Assembly: GCA_046496425.1 (NCBI GenBank)
Contig: JAWOGY010000304.1
Span: forward strand, 1 to 64,000
DNA length: 64,000 nt
Direction of reading: 5' to 3'
Origin: JAKQTR01 sp046496425
GTDB lineage: Bacteria > Acidobacteriota > Vicinamibacteria > Vicinamibacterales > JAKQTR01
This document shows, piece after piece, positions 57,483-64,000 of the stretch. The position numbers were made by a program, and so were the translations under genes. Position 1 is the first letter of the stretch; the number at the start of each line of letters is the position of its first letter. The notes under the pieces were generated by a model that saw nothing but the letters and a program-made list of their open reading frames with translations, was not told the origin of the DNA and did not search any database.

Positions 57483-59450
57483 ATGTCCCCGCGGATCCAG
57501 CCAACGCCAGACCTGGCCAGCCGGCTCGACTTCGAGACGCTGATCTCAGGGCTCTCGGCGAAGCTGGTGTCGGCGTCCGAGGATGCGCTCCAGGCGACCG
57601 TCGAGGAGGCACTCGGGCGCGTCATCCGGTTTTTCGGCGCCGACCGCGGTGGAATCCTCGCGGTCAGTCCGGACCGGCGGAGCCTGCACCTGATTCATGC
57701 GTGGTACGCCGAGACGCTGCGCGATCGCGTATCAAGGGACATCGACCTCGCGGGTCTCTTCCCGTACGGGCACGGCCTCGTCGTCGAACGCCGCCAGCCG
57801 TTCGTCGTCGACAGCTACGACGACGTGCCGCAAGAGGCCTCCGTGGATCGCGCCTCCCACAGGGCCATGGGGGTCCGTTCCACCCTCAACATCCCCATCG
57901 CAGTCGGGGCGGACCTCCGGTACGTCATGAACATCGACGCCATCCACCAGGAGGTCCGCTGGCCGCCTTCGTACGTGCCCCGGCTCCAGCTGCTCGGCGA
58001 GGTGTTCGCGAACGCCATCGAGCGCAAGCGCATCCACGACGCTCTCCGGGACAGTGAGGCGCGGCTGGCGCTGGCCACGATTTCCGCTGGCGCTGGTCCG
58101 TGGGACCTGGACATGTCCACGGGCCGGATCTGGGCCACGCCGGCGGCCAAGGAGCTTTACGGGGTGCCTCGCGATCAGGATGTCACCTTCGAGATGTTCC
58201 TCGCCGTGGTTCACCCCGAGGACCGCGAGCGTGTCCGGAACCGTGTGATGCGCGCGCTCACATCGGCCTCTGAATTCGCCGACGAATACCGCGTCGTCCT
58301 GCCGGAAGGCGACCTCAGGTGGATCGCCGCGCGCGGGAGGGTCCAGGCGGAGGGCACTGCGCCGCCGCATCGGGTGATGGGCATCTCACAGGACGTGACG
58401 CCGCGCAAGCACGCCGAGGAGGCCCTGGCGGCCGCGCACCAGGAGGTGCTGCGCCTCCGCGAACACCTGGAACGCGAGAACACCTACCTTCGCCAGGAAG
58501 TGACGAGCCGCAAGGAACGCAGCCGCATTGTCGGCCGGAGCGACGCGGTGCGCCGCATGCTGGAGGAGATCGACAAAGTCGCGCCGACCAATGCGACCGT
58601 ACTGCTGCTCGGAGAGACCGGCACGGGCAAGGAACTGGTCGCGGATGCCATCCACGGCGCGAGCCCGAGGCGCGACCGCGTGATGGTCCGGGTGAACTGC
58701 GCGGCGATCCCCGTCACGCTCATCGAGAGCGAGTTGTTCGGGCGCGAGCGCGGCGCGTACACCGGTGCGCTCTCGAAGCAGGCGGGGCGCTTCGAACTGG
58801 CCGACGGGTCGACGATCTTCCTCGACGAGATTGGTGATCTGCCGCTGGACATCCAGGCCAAATTGCTGCGGGTGCTGCAGGAGCGCCAGGTCGAGCGGCT
58901 GGGCAGCCCGCGGCCGATCCCCGTGGATCTGCGCATCATCGCGGCAACCAACCGCGACCTGGATCGGGACGTGCGCGATGGGCGCTTCCGGGAAGACCTC
59001 TTTTACCGGCTCAACGTCTTCCCGGTTCGCGTGCCGCCCCTGCGGGACCGGCCGGAGGATATCCCCCTGCTGGTCGATGCGCTCATCCACGAACTGGCCG
59101 GCCTGATGGGCAAGAGGATCGAGCGAGTGTCGCGCGCGAGCCTGGACGCGCTCGCCCTCTACGCCTGGCCAGGGAACGTGCGCGAGCTGCGGAATGCGGT
59201 CGAACGAGCCATGATCCTGGCGACGGGGCCCGTGCTGGAGATTGAGATTCCCGACGGGGGGCGGCCCAGCCCGGAGGCACCACCGCTGCCACGAGCTGCC
59301 GCGGGTCGCCTCGATCGGGCAGAACTGCTCCGCGTGCTCCAGCAGACCGGTTGGCGCGTTCGCGGCAAGAAGGGCGCCGCAGTTCTCCTCGGCCTCAAAC
59401 CGACAACCCTCGAGTACCGCATCGCCAGGTTTGGCATCAAGCGTCCGTAG
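57483..59450 (+). CDS. sigma-54-dependent Fis-family regulator with GAF and PAS sensor domains
   Basis: 655 residues. Domains: GAF (~30-180), PAS/PAC (~185-310, PWDLDMSTGRIWATPAA), a coiled linker (~315-345), AAA+ sigma-54 activator (~355-590), and Fis-type HTH (~615-655, GKKGAAVLLGLKPTTLEYRI). Walker A LLGETGTGKELVAD, Walker B TIFLDEIGDLPLD. Sigma-54 contact loop is GAYTGA (about 424-429) instead of the usual GAFTGA. No receiver domain, so it senses ligands or partners directly. A good sigma-54 promoter lies 127 bases downstream of its stop. Confidence 0.95.
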   Translation: MSPRIQPTPDLASRLDFETLISGLSAKLVSASEDALQATVEEALGRVIRFFGADRGGILAVSPDRRSLHLIHAWYAETLRDRVSRDIDLAGLFPYGHGLVVERRQPFVVDSYDDVPQEASVDRASHRAMGVRSTLNIPIAVGADLRYVMNIDAIHQEVRWPPSYVPRLQLLGEVFANAIERKRIHDALRDSEARLALATISAGAGPWDLDMSTGRIWATPAAKELYGVPRDQDVTFEMFLAVVHPEDRERVRNRVMRALTSASEFADEYRVVLPEGDLRWIAARGRVQAEGTAPPHRVMGISQDVTPRKHAEEALAAAHQEVLRLREHLERENTYLRQEVTSRKERSRIVGRSDAVRRMLEEIDKVAPTNATVLLLGETGTGKELVADAIHGASPRRDRVMVRVNCAAIPVTLIESELFGRERGAYTGALSKQAGRFELADGSTIFLDEIGDLPLDIQAKLLRVLQERQVERLGSPRPIPVDLRIIAATNRDLDRDVRDGRFREDLFYRLNVFPVRVPPLRDRPEDIPLLVDALIHELAGLMGKRIERVSRASLDALALYAWPGNVRELRNAVERAMILATGPVLEIEIPDGGRPSPEAPPLPRAAAGRLDRAELLRVLQQTGWRVRGKKGAAVLLGLKPTTLEYRIARFGIKRP

Positions 59451-59605
59451 CATCTCCAGCCTGTTTGGATAACCTCCAGTTCAATACTGAAAATCCTCGA
59501 TGGCGTCACATTGACCTGTCGCTCCCAAGTTGCTCTTTCTCAACAACTTAACCAAATCAGGTCCTGCTGTGCTGGCTTGGCAGCAAGCTTGCTCACTCCG
59601 ACGGC
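59451..59605. promoter_or_regulatory. AT-richer control region downstream of the sigma-54 activator
   Basis: 155 bases. An inverted repeat AAGTTG-N11-CAACTT (59527-59532 and 59544-59549) lies about 66 bases before the predicted start of the sigma-54 promoter at 59577-59593, a plausible activator site. Base composition is visibly less GC-rich than the neighbours. Confidence 0.45.
59577..59593 (+). promoter_or_regulatory. sigma-54 (RpoN) promoter candidate
   Basis: TTGGCAGCAAGCTTGCT matches TTGGCACG-N4-TTGCW with GG and GC at the correct 12-base offset; only the CG after TTGGCA differs. The predicted start, near 59604, is 2 bases before the GTG of the next gene. Confidence 0.6.
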
Positions 59606-59947
59606 GTGATCCAACTCCTGCTTCGGATGACGCTCCCGCCCGCGAGGGACAAGTACATCCTCGAGGCCCTGCGTTCCGTGATGTTGCCGGCGCGACTCGA
59701 GCGCGGCTGCGCCCATGCGCAAATCCTCCGGGACATCGATACGCCCGAGCTTGTCAGCTACGTCGAGGAGTGGCCCAGGCAGGAGGACATCCAGGAACGG
59801 ATCGAATCCGGACCGTTCAGCCATCTTCTCTCCCTGATGGAGGCCGCGCCATCCGTGCCGTCGATCGAGTTTCGGACGGTGAGCGAAGTCCGGGGGCTGG
59901 ACTACGTCGCAGCCGTCAGAGCCACGCACTCACTCAGGGCCCGGTGA
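59606..59947 (+). CDS. ABM-domain (quinol monooxygenase-like) protein
   Basis: 113 residues from GTG 59606. A single dimeric alpha/beta-barrel (antibiotic biosynthesis monooxygenase) domain: IQLLLRMTLPP, SVMLPARLERGCAHAQI, ELVSYVEEWPRQEDIQERI, FSHLLSLMEAAPSVPSIEF. Related small proteins oxidise quinols or degrade signalling molecules, but many have unknown activity. No Shine-Dalgarno precedes the start, and the predicted sigma-54 transcript starts two bases before the codon, so the mRNA is probably leaderless. Confidence 0.8.
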   Translation: MIQLLLRMTLPPARDKYILEALRSVMLPARLERGCAHAQILRDIDTPELVSYVEEWPRQEDIQERIESGPFSHLLSLMEAAPSVPSIEFRTVSEVRGLDYVAAVRATHSLRAR

Positions 59948-59986
59948 TGGGCTTCACCTTCAGATTCTAGAAAGGACCGCAGACCC

Positions 59987-60664
59987 GTGAAACACGTCAC
60001 ATTGGCTTCCGCGTTGATCCTGGCCGCGGCCGTTGCCGCCTCCGCACAATCGTCGGACATGCAGGCCATGGCCCAGCAGTTCGGCGTGTCCGCCAAGCAG
60101 AACGCGGCCGCACTGAAGATGTACTCGTGGAAGATGCGGGTGGAAGTCAGCCTCAAGGGCGAGGCGAAACCGGCCAAGATCTACCAGATGCGCTTCGACG
60201 CCGACGGCAAGCTGCAGAAGACCTCGCTGACGCAGGCCGCCCCGCCATCGCAGCCGCAGCGCGGGTTGAAGGGCCGGGTCGTGGCCAAGAAGACGGCCGA
60301 GATGAAGGACTACGTCGAGGATCTGGCCGAACTCTGCAAAGGCTACCTGACGCCGTCGCCGGCGCTCCTCCAGGCGTTCTTCTCGCGGGTGATGACGGCC
60401 CAGGCGCCCGGCGGCTGGGTCCAGTTGTACGCGACCGACGTCATCGCCAAGGGGGACAAGCTGGTCTACGAAATCGATCCGAAGACGCAGGCCATCCACC
60501 GCGTGTTGTTCACGGCCACACTCGATGACGACCCGGTGGACGGCTCGGTGGAGTTCGCCACAGTGGGCGGCGGCGGGCCGAACTACGCGGCGCGAACCAC
60601 GGTCAACGCACCCGGCAAGAACCTCACCGCGACGATCGAGAACTTCGAGTACGCGAGGCAGTGA
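59987..60664 (+). CDS. secreted protein of unknown function
   Basis: 225 residues. Signal peptide (MKHVTLASALILAAAVAASA, then QSS). The mature part begins with helices (MQAMAQQFGVSAKQNAAALK) and continues with a beta-rich segment (YSWKMRVEVSLKGEAKPAKI, IYQMRFDADGKLQKTSL) that is suggestive of a LolA/LppX-like lipid-binding half-barrel, though no signature is decisive. The second half (GGWVQLYATDVIAKGDKL) keeps the same character. It precedes the large repeat protein by 48 bases, so they are probably co-transcribed. Confidence 0.8.
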   Translation: MKHVTLASALILAAAVAASAQSSDMQAMAQQFGVSAKQNAAALKMYSWKMRVEVSLKGEAKPAKIYQMRFDADGKLQKTSLTQAAPPSQPQRGLKGRVVAKKTAEMKDYVEDLAELCKGYLTPSPALLQAFFSRVMTAQAPGGWVQLYATDVIAKGDKLVYEIDPKTQAIHRVLFTATLDDDPVDGSVEFATVGGGGPNYAARTTVNAPGKNLTATIENFEYARQ

Positions 60665-60712
60665 CAAGCCCGACCGCGACGCCGCCAGCATCACCGTGAA
60701 GGAGATCTCCAG

Positions 60713-63193
60713 GTGACCACGATTCAGTTCCGCCGCACAACCGCATTCGCCCGGGTGGCCGTCGTCACGGCACTCTGCATGGGCGCCTCGCCTCTCGCGC
60801 CGCTGGTCCAGGCCCAGACAGCCGCCAAGGCGGCCGCGCCGAAACCCGCCGCTCAGGCTGCGGCCCAGCCGGATCCCACGGTGGATGGCGGGTGGCCGAA
60901 GGCCTTCACCACCAACGCCGGCGCGGCGCAGGTCGTCTATCAGCCCCAGATTTCCAGCTGGGCGGACCAGCGCCACCTGGTCATGTATTCGGCGGTGTCG
61001 TACCAGGCGAAGGGCGCGCCGGCGACCGCCTACGGCACCGTGAAGGTCGAGGCCAACTCGAGCGTGTCGGTGGAGAACCGCCTGGTCAGCTTCTCCGACT
61101 TCGCGATCACGCAGTCGAACTTCCCAGGCCTGCAGAAGGACCAGATCCGGGACCTCCTCAACGAGATCTCCGAGTCGATTCCTTTGCAGCAGCGCGTGCT
61201 CGGCCTCGACCGCGTGCTGGCCAACCTCGACACGAGCCAGATCATCCCGAAGAACGCCGAGGGCATCAAGGCCGACCCGCCCACCGTGTTCTTCAGCAAG
61301 ACACCGGCGATCCTCGTCAACATCGACGGCGCGCCGATCTGGAGCCAGATCCCGGGCAACGATCTTCGGTACGCCGTCAACACGAACTGGGACCTGTTCG
61401 AGCACGCCCCGACGAAGTCGTTGTATCTGCTCGCGACGGACACCTGGCTCAAGGCGACCGACGTGAAGGGACCCTGGGCCTACGCGGGGCCGCTCCCCGA
61501 CAGCTTCTTCAAGCTGCCCGCCGATGACAACTTCAGCGACGCGAAGGGCGCGCTGCCCGGGAAGAAGATCTCCCCCGCCCAGGCGCCAAGGGTGTATGTC
61601 AGCACCGTGCCCGCCGAGATGATCCTCCTCGGTGGCGAGCCCAAGTACGTTCCGGTGCCGGGCGCGGGCACGCTGCTGTGGGTCAGCAACACCGACGCCG
61701 ACGTGTTCAGAATGGGCAATGCGGGCCCGGTGTACTACCTCGTCGCGGGACGCTGGTTCTCCGCTCCCGACTTCGGCGGACCATGGACGTTCGCCACGCC
61801 GACCCTGCCCGGGGACTTCAAGCAGATCCCGCTCGAACACGACAGATCGCGCGTGCTGGCCTCCGTGCCCGGCACGCCGGAAGCGGCCGAGGCGGTGCTG
61901 CTCGCGCAAATTCCCCAGACGGCCCGGGTCGCCAAGAGCACGCCCGCACCCGGCGTCGTCTATCAGGGCGAACCGCAGTTTCAGCCTGTCGAGAAGACGA
62001 CGGTGTCACGCGCCGTCAACACAGACAAGGACATCCTCAAGGTCGGCGACCTCTACTACATGTGCTTCCAGGGTGTGTGGTTCATGGCCAAGAGCCCCAC
62101 GGGGCCGTGGGAAGTGACCGGGTCGGTTCCCGCCGCGATCTACCAGATTCCCGCCAGTTCGCCGTCCTATTCGGTCACCTACGTGACCGTGCAGGAATCG
62201 AACAACGACGCGGTGGTGTTCGCCACGGCGCTGGCGTTCACGGGCCTGATGGTCGCGTGGGGCTGCGCGGTGTGGGGCACGGGCTACTACTACCCGCCCT
62301 ATGCCTACTATGGGCCGCGCCCGATCTACTACCCGCACTACCCCACCTACGGCTACGCGGCGTTCTACAACCCGTGGACCGGTACCTACGGGCGCGGCGC
62401 GGTGGCATACGGTCCCTACGGTGGGGCCGGCGTCGGGGCGAGGTACAACCCGTCAACCGGCGTCTATTCGCGCGGGGTGGCGGCCTATGGGCCCTACGGC
62501 GGCGCGAAAGCGGGACAGGCTTACAACTCGAGGACCGGCACCTACGCGCGCGGAGCGATGACCTACGGACCCTACGGCGCGCAGGGCGCGGCGCAGGCGT
62601 ACAACCCGCGGACCGGGGCCTACGGCGAGACGCGCCAGGGATCGAACGTGTACGGCAACTGGGGCTCGACCACGGTCCAGCGCGGCGACGACTGGGCGCA
62701 GACGGCGCACGCGACCAATAACCGGACCGGCTCGACGACCGCCGCCGGGCGGACCAGCGAGGGCGGTGCGGCGGTGACGCGCAGCGGGGCGGCCGGCAAT
62801 ACCTCCGTCGCGAGAAGCGGCAGCGGCGACGTCTACGCGGGCCACGACGGCAACGTCTACAAGAAGTCCGGCGACGGCTACCAGAAGTACGAAAACGGCG
62901 GTTGGAGCACCGTTCAGCCTCCGACGACGGAGCAGAAGCAGCAGGCCAAGGCGCAAGCGCAGCAAACTGGCACGCAGGCACGCAAGCAGGCCCAGCAGGC
63001 TGGCGCGCAAGCCAGCCCGTCGGGGTGGAGCGGGCAGACCGCCAGCCAGGTGCAGCGCGACGCCAGCGCCCGAGCCGCCGGCACCGAGCGCACGCAGGCG
63101 TACAGCGGCGTCAAGAGCGGCTCGGCGAAGGCGAGCAGTTACAGGCCGAGCGGCGGCAGCGCACGCAGCGGCGGCGGCGCGCGGCGCCGATGA
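60713..63193 (+). CDS. large secreted protein with C-terminal YNPxTGxY tandem repeats
   Basis: 826 residues from GTG 60713 with AAGGAG nine bases upstream. Signal peptide (~1-36) ending VQAQ. A ~450-residue globular part, with several tryptophan/tyrosine modules such as YYLVAGRWFSAPDFGGPW and YYMCFQGVWFMAKSPTGPWE, is followed by a probable membrane segment (VVFATALAFTGLMVAWGCAV), a Tyr/Pro-rich stretch (YYPPYAYYGPRPIYYPHY), at least three repeats of the form YNPxTGxYxRGxxAYGPYG (~555-640) and a low-complexity Gln/Ala/Ser/Gly tail. No catalytic motif. Possibly surface-exposed and structural. Confidence 0.85.
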   Translation: MTTIQFRRTTAFARVAVVTALCMGASPLAPLVQAQTAAKAAAPKPAAQAAAQPDPTVDGGWPKAFTTNAGAAQVVYQPQISSWADQRHLVMYSAVSYQAKGAPATAYGTVKVEANSSVSVENRLVSFSDFAITQSNFPGLQKDQIRDLLNEISESIPLQQRVLGLDRVLANLDTSQIIPKNAEGIKADPPTVFFSKTPAILVNIDGAPIWSQIPGNDLRYAVNTNWDLFEHAPTKSLYLLATDTWLKATDVKGPWAYAGPLPDSFFKLPADDNFSDAKGALPGKKISPAQAPRVYVSTVPAEMILLGGEPKYVPVPGAGTLLWVSNTDADVFRMGNAGPVYYLVAGRWFSAPDFGGPWTFATPTLPGDFKQIPLEHDRSRVLASVPGTPEAAEAVLLAQIPQTARVAKSTPAPGVVYQGEPQFQPVEKTTVSRAVNTDKDILKVGDLYYMCFQGVWFMAKSPTGPWEVTGSVPAAIYQIPASSPSYSVTYVTVQESNNDAVVFATALAFTGLMVAWGCAVWGTGYYYPPYAYYGPRPIYYPHYPTYGYAAFYNPWTGTYGRGAVAYGPYGGAGVGARYNPSTGVYSRGVAAYGPYGGAKAGQAYNSRTGTYARGAMTYGPYGAQGAAQAYNPRTGAYGETRQGSNVYGNWGSTTVQRGDDWAQTAHATNNRTGSTTAAGRTSEGGAAVTRSGAAGNTSVARSGSGDVYAGHDGNVYKKSGDGYQKYENGGWSTVQPPTTEQKQQAKAQAQQTGTQARKQAQQAGAQASPSGWSGQTASQVQRDASARAAGTERTQAYSGVKSGSAKASSYRPSGGSARSGGGARRR

Positions 63194-63229
63194 CCCGAAC
63201 AACGTGAGCCTGGCCCGGGAGAGCGCACC

Positions 63230-64000
63230 ATGAACACCACCCGCACACCCATGATCATCGCCGCCGCGCTGGTTGGCGCGCTGGCGGTGGCGATCGCATA
63301 CGCGCAGATGGCCCCCGCCACCGGCGTCACGGTGTCGCCGGAGACCTACATCCGAGCGGAATCCGACAGGCAGTTCGGCAATATCGTCAAGATGGCGGGC
63401 GGCGTGAACCGCCTGTTCCATTTCCGCAGACCGACGCCGCTGGACAAGCAGAACGTCGTCCGGATGAACCGGGATACGCTCTACTCGATGGCGGTGGTCG
63501 ATACGTCCAAGGGGGCGACCATCACCGTACCGATACTCCCGAAGGACCGCTACGCCTCGGTGTATCTCGTCGACAACGACCACTATTGCCCCATGGTGAT
63601 TTACACGGCCGGCACGCACGAATTGTCCAGGGACACCAAGCACCTGGGCGTCGGCATTCGCATCCAGGTGGTCAATCCCAAGGACACGGCCGAAATCGCC
63701 CTGGTGAACACCCTGCAGGATCAGTTCATCATCAAGGCCGGCCGCGCCGATCCGCTGCCTGCGTTCACGTGGGACCTCGCGTCGCTGACGGCCCTGACGG
63801 CCCGATACGAGAAGGACTCGGCTCAGTACGCCAGTTTCAAGGGGATGCAGGGACCGAGGGGCAAGGTCGACGAGAAGACCCGCCATATCGCGGCGGCGGC
63901 GGGGTGGGGGCTGTTTCCGGAGTGGGATGCCACTTACCTGAATTACAACGGCGGCCAGGATTCCATTCGGTGCTACAAGGCCACGTATCAGCCGCCGCAG
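63230..64000 (+). CDS. DUF1254-containing secreted protein, cut by the window end
   Basis: 257 residues shown, no stop before 64000. Signal anchor at 9-26 (IIAAALVGALAVAIAYA). Then SPETYIRAESDRQFGNIVKM, NVVRMNRDTLYSMAVVDTSK, SVYLVDNDHYCPMVIYTAGT and IRIQVVNPKDTAEIALVNTL, the family order of DUF1254 proteins (often paired with a DUF1214 C-terminal domain). Function unknown. ATG at 63230 with GGGAG about ten bases upstream; 36 bases after the repeat protein. Confidence 0.85.
   Translation, partial: MNTTRTPMIIAAALVGALAVAIAYAQMAPATGVTVSPETYIRAESDRQFGNIVKMAGGVNRLFHFRRPTPLDKQNVVRMNRDTLYSMAVVDTSKGATITVPILPKDRYASVYLVDNDHYCPMVIYTAGTHELSRDTKHLGVGIRIQVVNPKDTAEIALVNTLQDQFIIKAGRADPLPAFTWDLASLTALTARYEKDSAQYASFKGMQGPRGKVDEKTRHIAAAAGWGLFPEWDATYLNYNGGQDSIRCYKATYQPPQ

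Noticed and set aside
1..64000. CRISPR arrays, transposases, integrases, toxin-antitoxin or phage-defence genes
   Set aside because: No regularly spaced repeats and no intact genes of these families were found on either strand.

Overview
The window is high-GC DNA (roughly 65-70% G+C) from a Gram-negative bacterium, except for the first ~460 bases, which are AT-rich and foreign. Gene content (outer-membrane proteins, lipoproteins, Ccm-type cytochrome c maturation with a CxxxY CcmE, a PEP-CTERM surface protein, sigma-54 regulation, DciA-type helicase loader) and long trains of translationally coupled genes fit an Acidobacteriota member, probably a Vicinamibacteria-like lineage. That assignment is inference; no rRNA is present. 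The abrupt change at about 455-468, where two unrelated genes are both cut, looks like an assembly chimera, so the source is probably a metagenome assembly.

Layout. 1-~460: 3' end of a glycogen phosphorylase gene and a cut VOC/glyoxalase gene from an AT-rich genome. ~446-11908 (minus strand): housekeeping genes read in the order methyltransferase, dapF, DASS transporter, sirtuin, radC, larC, stand-alone tRNA-binding domain, tatD, polyprenyl diphosphate synthase, ligA and a truncated htrA. 11970-13589: a GlpD-like FAD oxidoreductase. 13862-22926 (minus): a nine-gene coupled operon for an extracellular or cell-surface glycan (three GT4 glycosyltransferases, a GT-C-like membrane protein, methyltransferase, epimerase and hexapeptide acyltransferase) that ends with ttcA and dtd. 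A clear divergent promoter pair at 22981-23080 separates it from a YbhN-like flippase. 24299-29428: a lipoprotein with a good sigma-54 promoter candidate, a GT2 enzyme with a VTT membrane protein, a GT-C-like membrane protein and an outer-membrane barrel.

29547-33457: inositol monophosphatase and an RsbW-like kinase, then aroA-aroK-phosphoesterase. 33479-41136 (minus): maf followed by a cytochrome c maturation cluster in the order ccmE, ccmF, CcmI-like zinc ribbon protein, an uncharacterised membrane protein, ccmA, ccmB, ccmC, ccmD and a small membrane protein. ccmG and ccmH are not seen. 41183-44312: dciA, hbd, a DUF457 protein and recA, followed by tRNA-Phe. The tRNA 3' half is repeated 1.48 kb downstream, bracketing a small island that carries a PEP-CTERM lectin-like gene.

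46000-54602: small proteins, an MltF-like lytic transglycosylase, an alpha/beta hydrolase, an RRM RNA-binding protein, a parvulin lipoprotein, an M28 peptidase, a PLP gamma-lyase family enzyme and a ferredoxin. 54680-64000: a membrane metalloprotease with a helix-hairpin-helix-like segment, an EamA transporter, a GAF-PAS-AAA-Fis sigma-54 activator, a small ABM-domain gene with a near-consensus sigma-54 promoter, and three secreted-protein genes of which the last runs off the window.

No complete mobile element, CRISPR array or defence system is visible. The most interesting items are the DapF homologue with both catalytic cysteines replaced by serine, the tRNA-Phe-bracketed mini-island, the sigma-54 activator beside a sigma-54 promoter for an apparently leaderless gene, the Ccm variant with extra membrane proteins, and the HhH-bearing membrane metalloprotease.
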